Below, in pieces: positions 11,709-21,300 of a stretch of 36,406 nucleotides of DNA (position 1 is its first letter; each line of letters opens with the position of its first letter). The stretch is from an uncultured Mollicutes bacterium (GTDB lineage: Bacteria; Bacillota_I; Bacilli_A; RFN20; CAG-826): contig CAMNHN010000005.1 in NCBI GenBank assembly GCA_946539555.1, positions 1 through 36,406 of the forward strand, read 5' to 3'. The notes beneath the pieces are model-generated. The model saw only the letters and a list, made by a program, of their open reading frames with translations. It ran no database searches and was not told where the DNA came from. The position numbers and the translations under genes were made by a program.

Positions 11709-12743
11709 ATGATTAATCTATATGATTTTACTTTACAAAATTTAGAAGAACACTTAGTTGCCCGCGGAGAAAAGAAATATCGAGCTACGCAACTTTTTAA
11801 GTGGATTTATGAAAAAAGAGTAGGATCATTTGATGAAATGAGTGATGTTTCACTCAAATTTAGAGATATTTTAAAAGAAGAATATTCTTTAGAAAAACCA
11901 AAAATATTCACAAAACAAGTTAGTAAAGACGGAACAATAAAATTATTGTTAGAACTTTCTGATGGTTCAAAAGTTGAAACTGTTTTGATGCGATATAACT
12001 ATGGAAATGTTGCATGCGTAACAAGTGAAGTTGGCTGCAATATGGGTTGTGCTTTTTGTGCAAGTGGATTATTAAAAAAGAAAAGGGAACTTAAGGTATC
12101 TGAACTTGTTGGTCAAGTTTTAGTTCTTGATGATTTATTAAAAGAGGAAAATAGTTGTATTTCTCACGTTGTTGTCATGGGAACTGGCGAGCCTTTTGAT
12201 AATTATGAAAATGTTTTAGATTTCATTCGAATTTTAAACCATCCTTATGGTTTTGCAATTGGGGCACGCCACATTACCGTTTCAACATGTGGTATTGTTC
12301 CTCAAATTTATAGATATGCAAAAGAAGGGCTTCAAATCAATTTAGCAATTTCTTTACACGCTCCAAATAATGAAATTCGTAATAAAATCATGCCTATTAA
12401 TCGACAATATGATATTAATGAATTAATGGAAGCTGTTAAATTTTATGAAAAAACAGCAGGTAGAAGAGTAACTTTTGAATATATATTATTAAAGGATATT
12501 AATGATTCTAAAGAATGCGCTATTGAATTATCAAAATTAATTAAGGGAACTTTAGCATATGTTAATTTAATTCCATTTAACCCTGTAAACGAACTCAAAT
12601 ATAGAAGAAGTGATGAAAAATCTGTTCATGATTTTCTTGATACACTTATGAAAAATGGTGTTACCGCAACTATAAGAAAAGAATTTGGAACTGATATTGA
12701 TGCGGCTTGTGGCCAATTGAGAGCAAAAAATGAAAAAAAGTAA
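11709..12743 (+). CDS. rlmN: 23S rRNA (A2503-C2)/tRNA (A37-C2) methyltransferase
   Basis: Radical SAM CNMGCAFCASG, VVMGTGEPFDNYENV, C-terminal DAACGQLRAKN. Confidence 0.97.
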   Translation: MINLYDFTLQNLEEHLVARGEKKYRATQLFKWIYEKRVGSFDEMSDVSLKFRDILKEEYSLEKPKIFTKQVSKDGTIKLLLELSDGSKVETVLMRYNYGNVACVTSEVGCNMGCAFCASGLLKKKRELKVSELVGQVLVLDDLLKEENSCISHVVVMGTGEPFDNYENVLDFIRILNHPYGFAIGARHITVSTCGIVPQIYRYAKEGLQINLAISLHAPNNEIRNKIMPINRQYDINELMEAVKFYEKTAGRRVTFEYILLKDINDSKECAIELSKLIKGTLAYVNLIPFNPVNELKYRRSDEKSVHDFLDTLMKNGVTATIRKEFGTDIDAACGQLRAKNEKK

Positions 12744-13485
12744 ATTCATTGGTGATTTTAGTTACAAAAAGGACATTGGCAAGATAAGAATTGCTAATGA
12801 AGATGAATGCAAAGTTGTCGTTAATGGAGCTGGCAACGTTTTAATGATGGTTGCAGATGGAATGGGTGGCCACAATAAAGGTGATTTTGCTTCTGAAAAA
12901 ACTATTGAAATAATTAGTGAAATTTTTAAAGAGAAAAAAGGTTTTATTAATACTTTTTTTGCTGCTCAACGGATTCAAAAAGTAATAAAAATTGCAAATT
13001 CTCGAATTTATAACATTCAAGATAAAGATGAAGATTATAGAGGAATGGGGACGACTCTTGCTCTTGTTTTATTAATCAAAAATAAGATGATTACCGTTAA
13101 TTGTGGAGATAGTAGAATCTATTGGGTAAAAAATAATGACCTTGTTCAATTAACTGAAGATCAAACTTATGTAAACTTTTTATTACATTCTGGCCAGATT
13201 ACTGAAGATGAAGTTGCTACTCACCCTCAAAGACATATTTTAACGAATGCAATCGGACTTTTTCCTTCTGTATCCATTGATATTAAAATACACAATTATA
13301 ATGGTGAAAAAATATTTTTGTGTAGCGACGGAGTCTATAACAATATAAAAAAGAAAGATATATTAAATGTTTTAAATACTAAATTAAGTGTTGAAGATAA
13401 AGCGCAATCCCTCATTAGTTTAGGAAATTATAATGGCGGAAGTGATAACATGTCACTTATCATTTGGGAGGCAATCAATGATTAG
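12730..13485 (+). CDS. prpC: PP2C-type Ser/Thr protein phosphatase
   Basis: RIANEDE, VADGMGGHNKGDFAS, GMGTTL, NCGDSRIYW, CSDGVYN, GGSDNMSLI; overlaps the rlmN 3' end by 14 nt. Confidence 0.94.
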   Translation: MKKSKFIGDFSYKKDIGKIRIANEDECKVVVNGAGNVLMMVADGMGGHNKGDFASEKTIEIISEIFKEKKGFINTFFAAQRIQKVIKIANSRIYNIQDKDEDYRGMGTTLALVLLIKNKMITVNCGDSRIYWVKNNDLVQLTEDQTYVNFLLHSGQITEDEVATHPQRHILTNAIGLFPSVSIDIKIHNYNGEKIFLCSDGVYNNIKKKDILNVLNTKLSVEDKAQSLISLGNYNGGSDNMSLIIWEAIND

Positions 13486-14362
13486 AATCGGTGATTTTCT
13501 AAATGATAGATATAAAATTGTTGCTGAACTTGGCCATGGTGGAATGAGTGAAGTTTATGAAGCACGAGATATCATTTTTAAAAGACCTGTTGCTATAAAA
13601 ATGATTAGATTTGATACCGCAAATAAGATTGAAAATTTAATTAGATTCCAAAATGAAGCAAGATTTGCAGCAGCTTTTTCTCACCCAAACATAGTTAAAA
13701 TTTATGATTATGGCGAGCATGAAAACATGCCTTACATTGTTCAAGAATTCATAAAAAGCGATACTCTTCGTGATATTTTGGATTATAAAAAGAGCTTTAG
13801 GCCTAATGAAGCTTGTTCAATTATGCTTCAAATTTGTGATGCACTAATTGAAGTTCATTCTAGAGAAATAGTTCACCGCGATATCAAGCCTCAAAATATT
13901 TTTTATGGAAATGATGGAACGGTTAAACTTGGAGATTTTGGAATTTCAGTATTAATTGATTCTCCATTAAATGTTAATGAAAACAAAAAAGTTATGGGAA
14001 CTGTCCAATATTTATCGCCTGAACTTGTCTATGGTAAAAAACCTTCTTTTCAAAGCGATATCTATGCTCTAGGAATTACTTTTTATGAAATAGTTACTTC
14101 AAAAGTACCTTTTGATGATGATGACCCAAGCAAAGTCGCATCAATGCAAGTTAAAGATGAAGTGCCTTCACCTTTAAAAATTATTCCTTCTCTTCCTGTT
14201 GAATTAGAAAAAATAATCATGAAGTGTTTAGAAAAAGATTTGGAAAAAAGATATAAATCTGTTGAAGAAATAAAAAGAGATATTAATTTATTTTTAAAAA
14301 AAGATAGCAAGAATAAGAAAAAAGGGACATTTTTTGGTAAAATATTTGGTGTAAATAAATAG
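13478..14362 (+). CDS. prkC: PrkC-like Ser/Thr protein kinase, kinase domain only
   Basis: GHGGMSEVYEA, VAIKMI, HRDIKPQN, DFGIS, SDIYALG. Probable start ATG 13478 with GGGAG upstream, overlapping the prpC stop; the ORF track starts at 13433. No transmembrane or PASTA segment seen. Confidence 0.9.
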   Translation: MIRIGDFLNDRYKIVAELGHGGMSEVYEARDIIFKRPVAIKMIRFDTANKIENLIRFQNEARFAAAFSHPNIVKIYDYGEHENMPYIVQEFIKSDTLRDILDYKKSFRPNEACSIMLQICDALIEVHSREIVHRDIKPQNIFYGNDGTVKLGDFGISVLIDSPLNVNENKKVMGTVQYLSPELVYGKKPSFQSDIYALGITFYEIVTSKVPFDDDDPSKVASMQVKDEVPSPLKIIPSLPVELEKIIMKCLEKDLEKRYKSVEEIKRDINLFLKKDSKNKKKGTFFGKIFGVNK

Positions 14363-14363
14363 T

Positions 14364-15023
14364 ATGAAAAGAATCGAGATTGCTCCATCAATTCTAAATG
14401 CGAATTTTGCAAATTTAGAACAAGAAATTAAAAAAGTAGAATCCTTAGGGGTTAAATTTTTGCATTTTGATATTATGGATGGGCATTTTGTTCCTAATAT
14501 TTCTTTTGGAACGCCTGTTTTATCATGTGTCTCAAGTGCTTCAAATTTAATTAATGACGTTCATTTGATGATTTCAGATCCAAAAAAATATTCTCCAGAT
14601 TTTAAAAAAGCAGGAGCAGATATTATTACTTTTCATTACGAAGCATGTTCATCAAATGATGAGGTTTTAGAGACAATTGAATTTTTAAAATCTTTAGATG
14701 TTAAAGTTGGCTTATCTATAAAACCAGCGACAACTGTCGAAGAAATTATGCCTTTCTTATTTCTAGTTGATGTAGTTTTGGTAATGTCTGTTGAACCTGG
14801 ATTTGGTGGTCAAAAATTCAATCCAAATGCAATTGAAAAAATTAAAAAACTTGATGAAATTAGATGTGAGTTAGATTTAAATTATATAATAGAAGTAGAT
14901 GGTGGAATTAATGATAAAACTGCCCACGACTGTAATTTAGCTGGAGCAGATTTATTAGTTTGTGGCACCTATCTTTATAAGAGTAAAAATATCGAAGAGG
15001 ATTACAAGAAATTGTTTGAATAA
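14364..15023 (+). CDS. rpe: Ribulose-phosphate 3-epimerase
   Basis: APSILNANFANLEQEI, HFDIMDGHFVPNISFG, VEPGFGGQKFNP, EVDGGINDKTA. Confidence 0.97.
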   Translation: MKRIEIAPSILNANFANLEQEIKKVESLGVKFLHFDIMDGHFVPNISFGTPVLSCVSSASNLINDVHLMISDPKKYSPDFKKAGADIITFHYEACSSNDEVLETIEFLKSLDVKVGLSIKPATTVEEIMPFLFLVDVVLVMSVEPGFGGQKFNPNAIEKIKKLDEIRCELDLNYIIEVDGGINDKTAHDCNLAGADLLVCGTYLYKSKNIEEDYKKLFE

Positions 15024-15025
15024 TT

Positions 15026-15706
15026 ATGGAATATGTCATTATCAGCTGCATATTACTTGGAATTTTATGTTTTGCAACTTTGTTATTTTTTGAGATCAAA
15101 GCATTTAACAGAACTGGTTCAGCAAAGTTCAATTTTTTGACGTATCTTCCTTACGAATTAAATAGATTTAAACGTGATCAAAAATATAGTTATTTATATC
15201 CAGCAGTTCAAGTAACTGGCAGTGTATTTTTAGCTATACCTTCATTTGTTTTTGCGATTATGGTCGAGCAAAATGGAGGTTCAGTAATTCCTTGTTTTGT
15301 TTTTGCTGGAGTTATTTCTTTAGCCTTAATTACTTTTAATATCGTGTCTTTTATTAAGCTTTCTGCATTTAAATTACATATGGTTTTTTCAACAATATTT
15401 GTCACTTTGACTTTAGCTTTAAATGCTCTTTATATGTTCTTTTTTACATCTGATAGTTTTGTTTTTGTCAAAGGAGCACCATCTCAAAATTTACAAATTG
15501 TAATGTTTATTATACTCATCATTATCATGATTTTTGAATTCTTCTTAATGATAAATCCTACTTATAAAAATTGGGCTAGAATGGTAAAAGTAGATGCAGA
15601 AACTTTTAATAGACCAAAAAAATGCTATCTAGCAATTTTAGAGTGGGGGACATTACTTAATTTATTTTTAAGTTATGTTCCAATTTTACTTATTATCTAT
15701 TTCTAA
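15026..15706 (+). CDS. Integral membrane protein of unknown function
   Basis: Several strongly hydrophobic segments across 226 aa; no family recognised. Confidence 0.7.
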   Translation: MEYVIISCILLGILCFATLLFFEIKAFNRTGSAKFNFLTYLPYELNRFKRDQKYSYLYPAVQVTGSVFLAIPSFVFAIMVEQNGGSVIPCFVFAGVISLALITFNIVSFIKLSAFKLHMVFSTIFVTLTLALNALYMFFFTSDSFVFVKGAPSQNLQIVMFIILIIIMIFEFFLMINPTYKNWARMVKVDAETFNRPKKCYLAILEWGTLLNLFLSYVPILLIIYF

Positions 15707-15726
15707 TTTTTGGATAAATTTGCAAT

Positions 15727-15756
15727 AAAAAAACTTCCTTACTTGGAAGCTTTTTT
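15727..15756. terminator. Bidirectional intrinsic terminator between convergent 15026 gene and rpmB
   Basis: A7 - ACTTCC ttactt GGAAGC - T6: 5-bp CTTCC/GGAAG stem flanked by A-run and T-run. Confidence 0.8.
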
Positions 15757-15760
15757 ATCA

Positions 15761-15955
15761 TTAATTTTCTTTAAGTGATTTGTTGAGGGTACGATAAGCA
15801 CGAGCACTCATTCTTACTTTACAAACTTGACCATCGATTTCGACTCTGTATGTATGTAAGTTGACGTTCCATCTTCTTCTTGTTGCTCTTAAACTGTGTG
15901 AACGGTTGTTACCACTTAATGGTCCTTTACCAGTTACTGGACAATATCTTGACAT
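15761..15955 (-). CDS. rpmB: 50S ribosomal protein L28
   Basis: MSRYCPVTGKGPLSGNNRSHSLRATRRRWNVNLHTYRV...; SD AGGAGG. Confidence 0.96.
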   Translation of the reverse strand: MSRYCPVTGKGPLSGNNRSHSLRATRRRWNVNLHTYRVEIDGQVCKVRMSARAYRTLNKSLKEN

Positions 15956-15987
15956 TTCGTTTGCCTCCTTTCAAATCAGCGTGATTA

Positions 15988-16016
15988 ATATTAACACAAC
16001 GACTTTACTTTGTAAA
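15988..16016 (-). promoter_or_regulatory. Candidate sigma-A promoter for rpmB
   Basis: On minus strand: TTTACA - 17 nt - TAATAT. Confidence 0.5.
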
Positions 16017-16264
16017 GAACAAAAATTCTATTTGAAAATTCATAATTTTCTTTTTAATTTTTGTTTCAAAATTTAATTTTAAATTTCGATTTTCAAAATC
16101 GATTTTTAAAAACAGAAATTGAAATTCGATTTTCATTTTTCATATTTAATTTTCGAAATTAATTTAAAATATTAAATCACTGAAAATATATGCAAATCGC
16201 AAACGAAAAGACAAAATTTTTTGAAAATTTTCTTACAAATTCGAATTTTTATTATTTAATAGCT

Positions 16265-16292
16265 TACCTTAAAATGATATAATTTTAAGGTA
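16265..16292 (+). promoter_or_regulatory. Inverted repeat around the -10 box of the jetABC-like operon
   Basis: TACCTTAAAAT gatata ATTTTAAGGTA, 11-bp perfect arms, TATAAT at 16278-16283, first ATG at 16295. Confidence 0.6.
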
Positions 16293-16294
16293 TT

Positions 16295-17713
16295 ATGAAC
16301 TTATTTGATATTATACCTGAAAATTATTTTGGATTATTTGGCGGGAAGAACAAAGCAATCTATCTTGATAGTTTGATGGTTCTTTATAGTTTACTTGAAA
16401 GTGATGAAGCCTTTATCAAAAAAAGTGACTTCATTAAGACTTTAAGAGAAAGAGGTAAAGAACTCGAAAATTTTTCTTATGAGGATGAAGAATTAGATTC
16501 TACTGAAGACAATTCTCTTTTAGCTGAGACTGCAACAGGTAAAGCTTCTTATATTGTTAAACGATTAGAAGAAACTGGTTGGATTGATGTAATGATGGAT
16601 CCTGACACATTTGAAGAAAGCATCATCATGCCTCAATATTCAATTTTAATTTTGAAAGCTTTTAAAGATATTATTAGCGATGAAGAAAGTCCATACATGG
16701 CGCTTGTTCATTCAACTTATAGTGAACTTAAACTTGAAGATGAAGAACAAGATGAACTTATGTATGCAACTCTTTCAAGATGTTACGATAATACAAAACG
16801 TTTAAAAGTTGAACTTATTACAATTAATCATTCAATTAGAATTTTCCAAAATAGGTTATCAAAATTATTTGATACTAATCGTGTTTTACATGATTATTTT
16901 GATGTTTATAAAAACAAAATTGTTGATAGATATTATCATCCACTTAAAACTTTTGATAGCGTTGCTAAATTTAAAAGACCTATTATCAAAATTTTAGATA
17001 GATGGTTAAACGATAGAATTTTAAGAGAAAAAATTATTAGACAAGCTCAAGTTTCTAACCCAACAGAAACCCGTGAAGCAATGCAAGCTGATGTAATTGA
17101 AAAAATTAACTACATCACAGATACTTATGAAAAACTCAATTTAACAATTTCAAGTATCGATAAAGAAAATAACGCTTATACAAAAAGTAGTGCCAACAAG
17201 ATTTTATATCTTAATAACAACGACAAAACTATTAAGGGTCATTTAGAAAATATTCTCAAAGAATATGCAAAAAATATTAATGATCCTCGAAATTTAAGAA
17301 AAATTTTATCAAAAATGCAAGACAGCATTTATTTCTATGAACAAGGCTATATTAATGGAGATTCGTTGACTCTTCCAATATTAAGAAAAATTAGAGAAGA
17401 TGATCTTCCAATGGAACTTGTTTCATTCGATGATGCTGCAGACTTCTTAATGAGCGATTTCATCGAAGAAACTAGATTAATTTTCACAGATGAAAAAGTA
17501 TATGGATTTATGGAATTAGCGTTTGGTGATAAAAACGAAATCAATATTTCCGAAATCCCGATTGTCGATACTGATGCATTTATTTGTTTAATTCTTGCTG
17601 TTATTAAAAAAGATGATGAAAATTGCTTCTATTGGGTTGAAGAAGTTGATAAAACAAAGATTCGTTCTTACGGATACATCGTTCCAAATTTCAAATTTAT
17701 AAGAAAGGAGTAG
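16295..17713 (+). CDS. jetA: JetA-like (Wadjet/MksF-type kleisin) protein
   Basis: MNLFDIIPENYFGLFGGKNKAIYLDSLMVLYSLLE N-terminus typical of JetA-family proteins; followed by JetB- and JetC-like genes. Confidence 0.82.
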   Translation: MNLFDIIPENYFGLFGGKNKAIYLDSLMVLYSLLESDEAFIKKSDFIKTLRERGKELENFSYEDEELDSTEDNSLLAETATGKASYIVKRLEETGWIDVMMDPDTFEESIIMPQYSILILKAFKDIISDEESPYMALVHSTYSELKLEDEEQDELMYATLSRCYDNTKRLKVELITINHSIRIFQNRLSKLFDTNRVLHDYFDVYKNKIVDRYYHPLKTFDSVAKFKRPIIKILDRWLNDRILREKIIRQAQVSNPTETREAMQADVIEKINYITDTYEKLNLTISSIDKENNAYTKSSANKILYLNNNDKTIKGHLENILKEYAKNINDPRNLRKILSKMQDSIYFYEQGYINGDSLTLPILRKIREDDLPMELVSFDDAADFLMSDFIEETRLIFTDEKVYGFMELAFGDKNEINISEIPIVDTDAFICLILAVIKKDDENCFYWVEEVDKTKIRSYGYIVPNFKFIRKE

Positions 17714-17719
17714 AAAAAT

Positions 17720-18352
17720 ATGTTTACTGAAGATTATTTAAAAATGCCAAGCAGTGATCAAAATGAATTTTCTACTGTTGTTAACAAATTACTTTTAAAA
17801 GGATTTATTGTTCGTGATATTTTCGATACTAAAGAGAAAGTTATTCGAATTAATCCTGATTATAGATTTTTAGAACGTTATTTTGAAGTCGTTAATGACT
17901 ATTTAAAATATGCCGGATGGAACGTTGAAAAAGATGTTATTTTAGGTGTTGTTGCTTTAACAAATCTTTATGGTGAAAATAGAATCAGAATGGATAGAGA
18001 AACATCTCTTATCCTTTTTGCTTTAAGATTGATTTATGAAAATTATAAAAATGAATCAAATTCAACTAATCAAGCAATCTATTTAACTACTCCAGGTTTA
18101 TTAAAAACAATGATTGATGATGGAATTACTATGCCAGGAAGAAAATTAAACGGAAGATCAATTTCACGTTCATTAAGATTTTTAGCAAATCATAATATTA
18201 TTTCTAAAGTTAGTGGAAATTATGATGAAGGAAACGTTTCTTTCTACATTCTTCCAAGTATTGTTTACGCTCTTGATAATGAAAAGATTGTTGCTATGAG
18301 CAATGCTCTTGATGAACTCAATTCTCGTAATCAAGGAGAGGGGGCATTTTAA
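17720..18352 (+). CDS. jetB: JetB-like (MksE-type, DUF4194-like) protein
   Basis: 210 aa, winged-helix-like RSISRSLRFLANHNIISKV; between jetA- and SMC-like genes; SD AAAGGAG. Confidence 0.8.
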   Translation: MFTEDYLKMPSSDQNEFSTVVNKLLLKGFIVRDIFDTKEKVIRINPDYRFLERYFEVVNDYLKYAGWNVEKDVILGVVALTNLYGENRIRMDRETSLILFALRLIYENYKNESNSTNQAIYLTTPGLLKTMIDDGITMPGRKLNGRSISRSLRFLANHNIISKVSGNYDEGNVSFYILPSIVYALDNEKIVAMSNALDELNSRNQGEGAF

Positions 18353-21300
18353 TGAAACAATTAAATAAAGTAAAAATTATAAATTGGCATTATTTTTGGA
18401 ACGAAACAATCGACATTCGTCCAATCGTATTTTTAACTGGTGTTAATGGTTCTGGTAAATCAACTTTAATCGATGCTATTCAACTTGTTTTACTTGGCGA
18501 TACAACTGGAAAATATTTTAATAAAGCTGCTATGGACAAATCATCACGTACTCTTGTTGGCTATTTAAGAGGAGAACTTGGTGATACAGTTGATGGTGGT
18601 TTTAAATATTTAAGAAATGGTAGATTTACAAGCTACGTTGCACTCGAATATTACGATACTTTACATGACTCATATTTTACTATGGGCATAGTTTTTGATG
18701 TTTTTAGCGAAGGAACAATTGATCACAAATTCTTCTTCCTTGATAGCAAGATTCCAGATAATGAATTTGTTGAAAACAATATTCCTTTAGACATTAAACA
18801 ACTTAATAAATTCTTTGAAGAAAATTATCCATTACAATACCAATTCTTCGATAGTAATCGTCAATATCAAGACTTTATGAAGAAGAAATTTGGTGGATTA
18901 AAAGATAAATATTTTAGTCTTTTAAAGAAAGCTACATCTTTCTCACCAATTACAGACATTGCTACATTTATTACTGAATATGTTTGTGATCCTCAAGCAA
19001 ACATTGAACTTGATGCTCTTCAAGATAATATTCTCCAATATAAGAGACTTGAAAATGAAGCTTTTAATATTGAAAAGAGAGTAAAAAGACTTGAAGAAGT
19101 CAATGATATTTATGCAAGTTATAAAAAACAAAAAGAAAGTTTAACTGTTGCTCAATATATTTTAGAAAGATGCCAATTAGAGCAAAGTTACGATAAATTA
19201 AGAAAATTAAATAAACAAATCGAAAATAATAAGAAAAGAATCGACGAAATCGATGGTGAACTTAAAGAATTTGATGCAAATCTTGAAGAACTTGAAACTC
19301 GTAAGAGCAGACTCATCATGGATAAAGCATCAAATGATACAGTTAGAATTACTGAAGATTTGAAACGTCAAAAGAAGGACGTTACAGATAAAATTAATTC
19401 TATTCAAAACAACATTTCAACTGTTAAAACCTCACTTTATGGATATGCAAACAATTTTGCAAATTGCGGAGAAGCATTAATTAAGAATTTAGAAAAAATT
19501 AATGTTGATATTTTAGGTGAAGATAGAGCAGAAGAAATTGAAGAAATTAAAGAAGCTTCAAAAGATATTAGACAAGTTACAGCGTCATTTAAACAAAATT
19601 ATTTATCAAATATTGTCGAACTTGATAAAGGAGCCCTTAAAGATTTTAGAGATGCCTTACTTATTTACAAAAATAAGATATCTTCACTTGCAGTTTCTTT
19701 AGCAAGAACTATTCAAAATTTAGAAAAGAATATTAAAGCAATTCGTGAGCAAGAAAACGACATGAAGAGTGGTACAAAAGCTTACGATGCTAGACTTGTT
19801 ATGGTTAAAGCAAGACTTGAACAAGAATTACAAGCTCAATTCGGTAAAAAGATTGAAGTTTCAATTTATGCCGATTTAGTTGATATTGATGATTTAAGTT
19901 GGTCAAATGCAATTGAAGGTTTCCTTTCAGGACAAAAATTTAATTTATTTGTTGCTCCAAAATATTATGCTGCAACATATAAAATTTTAAGAAAATTACT
20001 TGAAGAATATAAATTCTATGGCACAGCTCTTGTTGATGAAGAAAAAATCATCGAAAAAGGATTTGATGCTGATAGAGGTTCACTTGCTGAAGAAATCATC
20101 ACAGATCATGATGGTGCTAGAGCTTATACAAACTTCCTTATTGGTAGACTTTATAAAGCAAAAAATATCGAAGAAGCTCGTGAAAGCGGAAACGGAATTA
20201 CAAAAGAATGCGATCTTTATCGTAATTATTCGCTTCAAAAGATTAATCCAAGACTATATCATGAAAGCTTCATTGGTAGAGGAATTAATGAAAGATTCCT
20301 TGAAGAAAAGAGCAAGCAAATCACTGAATATAGTAGTAACTTAAATTATTTTAGACAAATTAAAGCAATAATTGATGAAGCAAATAAACTTGAAGTTTTT
20401 ACTTCTTCAGAAATTGATAACTATTTCATTCTTTTAAGTCACGTTGCTGATTTAGCAGGTTATGAAGCAAATCTTTTATATATAAATAAGGAATTAGAAG
20501 GTTCAGATACACCATTAAGCGAATCACTTGATAATAGAATTAAAGATATAGAGCAAGATATTAAAGATATTCATGATTCAAGAGATAGAATCGTTCTTGA
20601 AAAAGGTAATTTGAGTTCAGATATTGAAACAATTAAATCTGAAAAAATTGTTGATGAACAAAAAATCGCAAAGCAAAAAGAAGATTCAATTAATACAAAC
20701 TATGATCCTTTCCTTGTTGAAGAAATTGCTCTTCCAGCTTATGAAAGCAAACTTGCTGAAGGAAAATCAGTTTTTGAAATTTTCCAAGAAACAAATGTTG
20801 AATATGCACGTTTAACATATCTTGTTAACAATTTCAGAAACCAAGTTATTAAATTAAGAAGAGATTATTTACAAGATTATCATCTAAGTTATGATGCAGA
20901 AGCAGATGATAATAAAGCTTTTGATGATGAATTAACAGAATTTAGAGATGTTAAACTCCCTCAATATAGAGAAAAAATTCAAGATTCATACAATAAAGCA
21001 ACTAAACAATTTAAAGATGACTTTATCTTTAAACTTCGTGGAGCAATCGAAGATGTTGAAGATCAAATCGACAACTTAAATGTTGCTTTACGTCAATCTG
21101 CATTTGGCAAAGATTTATATAGATTTACAGTCAAACCATCAACAGTTTATAAGAGATATTATGACATGTTAAAAGATGATCTTATCCTTGAAACAGGTAA
21201 AGATGATTCTGAATTTGTTGAAAAATATAAAGATGTCATGGAAGAACTCTTCAGACAAATTGTTGATGTTGGTGAAGGTGAAAAGAATGCTTTATTACTT

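Noticed and set aside
14083-14412. 109-aa minus-strand ORF
   Set aside because: Antisense to the kinase and rpe starts; composition typical of a shadow ORF in AT-rich coding DNA
15861-16076. 71-aa plus-strand ORF MTFHLLLVALKLCERLL...
   Set aside because: Mostly antisense to rpmB and runs into AT-rich intergenic DNA; no SD; L28 on the other strand is certain
20000-20344. 114-aa plus-strand ORF inside jetC
   Set aside because: Out-of-frame shadow of the coiled-coil coding sequence, Lys-rich, no SD
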